Assembly (NCBI GenBank): GCA_013042925.1
Contig: JABDPH010000036.1
Span: 1 to 7,285 of the forward strand
DNA from: Eudoraea sp.
Lineage (GTDB): Bacteria; Bacteroidota; Bacteroidia; Flavobacteriales; Flavobacteriaceae
Direction: 5' to 3'
DNA: 7,285 bases
Shown one piece after another: positions 6,039 to 7,285 of this stretch. The notes beneath the pieces were generated by a model that saw only the letters and a list, made by a program, of their open reading frames with translations, was not told the DNA's origin and did not search any database. The position numbers and the translations under genes are program-made. Numbering within the stretch: position 1 is the stretch's first letter; each line of letters opens with the position of its first letter.

Positions 6039-6914
6039 TTATTTAACCTGATAAACCCTTACATAGTCGACCTCCATAATTGCCGGAAAAATGTTATCAT
6101 CAACACCTTCTAGACCTCCCCAATCACCTCCAACAGCAATGTTCATTAAAAAGTAGAATGATCCTGAAAAAGGCCAATTCTCTGAATTTGTAACAGCTGG
6201 GCGAGGAAATAGAAGTTTAATATTATCTATATCGTCTATGTAAAATTTCAGGTATTTGTCTGTCCATAGAATTCCATAATTATGAAATTCTTCTTCTATA
6301 GTTTCCAATAATACCGGACCGGAAGTAACCTGGGTTCCATCTTTATGATTGTTAGCAACACTGTGAATGGAAAAATGCACTCGATTGGGCTCATAGCTTA
6401 CGTACTCCATGATATCTATTTCACCACATGCCGGCCATCCCGCTGTTTGAATGTTAGAACCCAGCATCCATAGTGCCGGCCATAAACCATTGCCCATATG
6501 ATCTGGTATTTTTGCCCTGATCTCCATTCTGCCATATTTAAAACTGGATGTACTGTTTAGTCTTGCAGAAGTATAACCAACAGTTCCAGGACCCAATTCT
6601 ATTTTCTTTGCTATTATTTTTAGTGTTCCGTCACTTACCAGTACATTTTCGTCTTCGGTATAATTCTGAAGTTCATTATTGCCCCAACCATTGGCCCCCG
6701 TTTCGGAAACCCAATTCTCCTCGGATAACGAATTTCCATCAAATTCGTCTTGCCAAACCAAAACTGCCTTATCCCAATAGTCAGGTGCATTAACATCCTG
6801 CACATCACCAATATCTACAGGTCCGGATACCTCTCCCTGATCTTCTTCTTGCGGAGTACTCTTACTGCATCCTATTAATAAAACCAAAAAAATGATTGAG
6901 ATCTTCTTATACAT
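6039..6914 (-). CDS. GH16 laminarinase-like beta-glucanase, lipoprotein
   Basis: From the ATG at 6914 this is a 291-residue glycoside hydrolase family 16 enzyme. The signal peptide MYKKISIIFLVLLIGC carries a lipobox with lipidated Cys16. The following acidic SKSTPQEEDQGE stretch fits a Bacteroidota surface-export signal. The catalytic ExDxxE is intact in GEIDIMEY (E165 nucleophile, D167, E170 acid/base). Other family blocks are VWQDEFDG, GWGNNELQNYT, GRMEIRAKIP, LWPALWMLG, MNIAVGGDWGG and the closing MEVDYVRVYQ. This pattern is typical of endo-beta-1,3-glucanases that retain anomeric configuration and cut laminarin-type glucans, probably at the cell surface. The frame can be extended to a TTG at 6938, but that would lie upstream of the predicted transcription start, so ATG 6914 is preferred. 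No SusC/SusD or other CAZyme gene is adjacent. Exact substrate is inferred. Confidence 0.92.
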   Translation of the reverse strand: MYKKISIIFLVLLIGCSKSTPQEEDQGEVSGPVDIGDVQDVNAPDYWDKAVLVWQDEFDGNSLSEENWVSETGANGWGNNELQNYTEDENVLVSDGTLKIIAKKIELGPGTVGYTSARLNSTSSFKYGRMEIRAKIPDHMGNGLWPALWMLGSNIQTAGWPACGEIDIMEYVSYEPNRVHFSIHSVANNHKDGTQVTSGPVLLETIEEEFHNYGILWTDKYLKFYIDDIDNIKLLFPRPAVTNSENWPFSGSFYFLMNIAVGGDWGGLEGVDDNIFPAIMEVDYVRVYQVK

Positions 6915-6940
6915 TGCGCAAATTAATTTAATATACAATC

Positions 6941-6974
6941 CAAATATAATATGAAATAATCATGCGATGGCAAA
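6941..6974 (-). promoter_or_regulatory. promoter of the GH16 gene
   Basis: Read on the minus strand, TTTG (6974-6971) is followed by 22 bases and then TATATTTG (6948-6941), an exact TAnnTTTG -7 box, within the spacing known for Bacteroidota housekeeping promoters. Transcription would begin near 6934, leaving a leader of about 20 bases before the ATG at 6914. A second exact TATATTTG lies at 6978-6971, overlapping the -33 element. This is the best-formed promoter in the window. Confidence 0.55.
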
Positions 6975-7029
6975 TATATCTTCGATTGGACAAATTCTCC
7001 CTTCAAAGTGATTAATAAATGTGTCTCAA

Positions 7030-7285
7030 TTAATTATCAATTATTTCAAGTTTAGCAAATCGAAGCAGCAACTTTTTTACATCTCCTTTTTCAAATTTTA
7101 TTTCTGCCTTCTTGTCGTTGCCTGCTCCTTCAATTCGCAATACTTTGCCACGGCCAAAACGTGTATGATTTACCAAAGCGCCTTCAGATAGATTTGGATC
7201 AATAGGATTACTATTTCCGATAGGTTTGGCTAATTCTGGTTTAAGTTTTCTTAGTCTTCTTAATTGATTTTCGTTAGGTTTTCTA
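7030..7285 (-). CDS. UvrD/PcrA-type ATP-dependent DNA helicase, C-terminal end (5' part outside window)
   Basis: A minus-strand frame enters at the right edge and runs 84 codons to a TAA at 7030-7032. Its end carries the C-terminal Tudor-like domain of UvrD/PcrA superfamily 1 helicases: GALVNHTRFGRGKVLRIEG (the G-x-x-V-x-H-x-x-F-G-x-G-x-V pattern), then an AEIKFEKGDVKKLLLRFAKL tail matching the family's V-x-F-x-x-x-G-x-K-x-L-x-x-x-x-A-x-L. A basic linker (RRLRKLKPELAKP) precedes it. In PcrA this domain contacts RNA polymerase and couples the helicase to transcription-linked repair. The motor domains lie beyond the window, so the choice between UvrD and PcrA naming is left open. No clear terminator follows before the GH16 promoter about 55 bases downstream. 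Confidence 0.85.
   Translation of the reverse strand, partial: RKPNENQLRRLRKLKPELAKPIGNSNPIDPNLSEGALVNHTRFGRGKVLRIEGAGNDKKAEIKFEKGDVKKLLLRFAKLEIIDN

Overview
The window looks like ordinary chromosome from a low-GC member of the Bacteroidota, most likely a flavobacterium. Three things point there. Several intergenic gaps carry TAnnTTTG boxes, the -7 element of the Bacteroidota housekeeping sigma factor. Starts mostly lack Shine-Dalgarno sequences. The proteins (an E1 dehydrogenase, DoxX, HolA, a small HSDR_N protein, a GT2 beginning MKFAIVILNWNG, an OmpA lipoprotein and a YciO-like protein) have a flavobacterial character. The genus cannot be read from the sequence.

Left part (1-1862, + strand): the C-terminal 249 residues of a thiamine-diphosphate 2-oxo acid dehydrogenase E1 (beta-type half), then a secreted protein of unknown function (854-1348), then a four-helix DoxX-family membrane protein (1485-1862).

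Middle (1868-5308): holA, the DNA polymerase III delta subunit, lies on the minus strand and converges on doxX with a 5-bp gap. It diverges from a small PD-(D/E)XK HSDR_N-type protein (2899-3345) with a 26-bp gap. That gene is followed 12 bp later by a family 2 glycosyltransferase with a TTG start (3358-4359). After a 97-bp gap with promoter-like boxes comes a coiled-coil OmpA-like lipoprotein (4457-5308).

Right part (5325-7285, minus strand): a strong bidirectional hairpin terminator separates the OmpA gene from a convergent minus-strand series. Read in the minus direction this is the C-terminal end of a UvrD/PcrA helicase (7285-7030), a GH16 laminarinase-like lipoprotein with its own well-formed promoter (6914-6039), and a YciO-type Sua5/YrdC-family protein (5979-5359).

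The genes do not form one pathway. They cover central metabolism, replication and repair, envelope structure, cell-surface glycan synthesis and extracellular beta-glucan degradation. I found no mobile element, CRISPR array, tRNA or rRNA, and no clearly new multi-gene system. The better leads are the stand-alone nuclease-fold protein beside holA, the YciO-like protein lacking the TsaC signature residues, the unknown secreted protein and the promoter architecture. No stretch longer than 300 bases lacks a gene.
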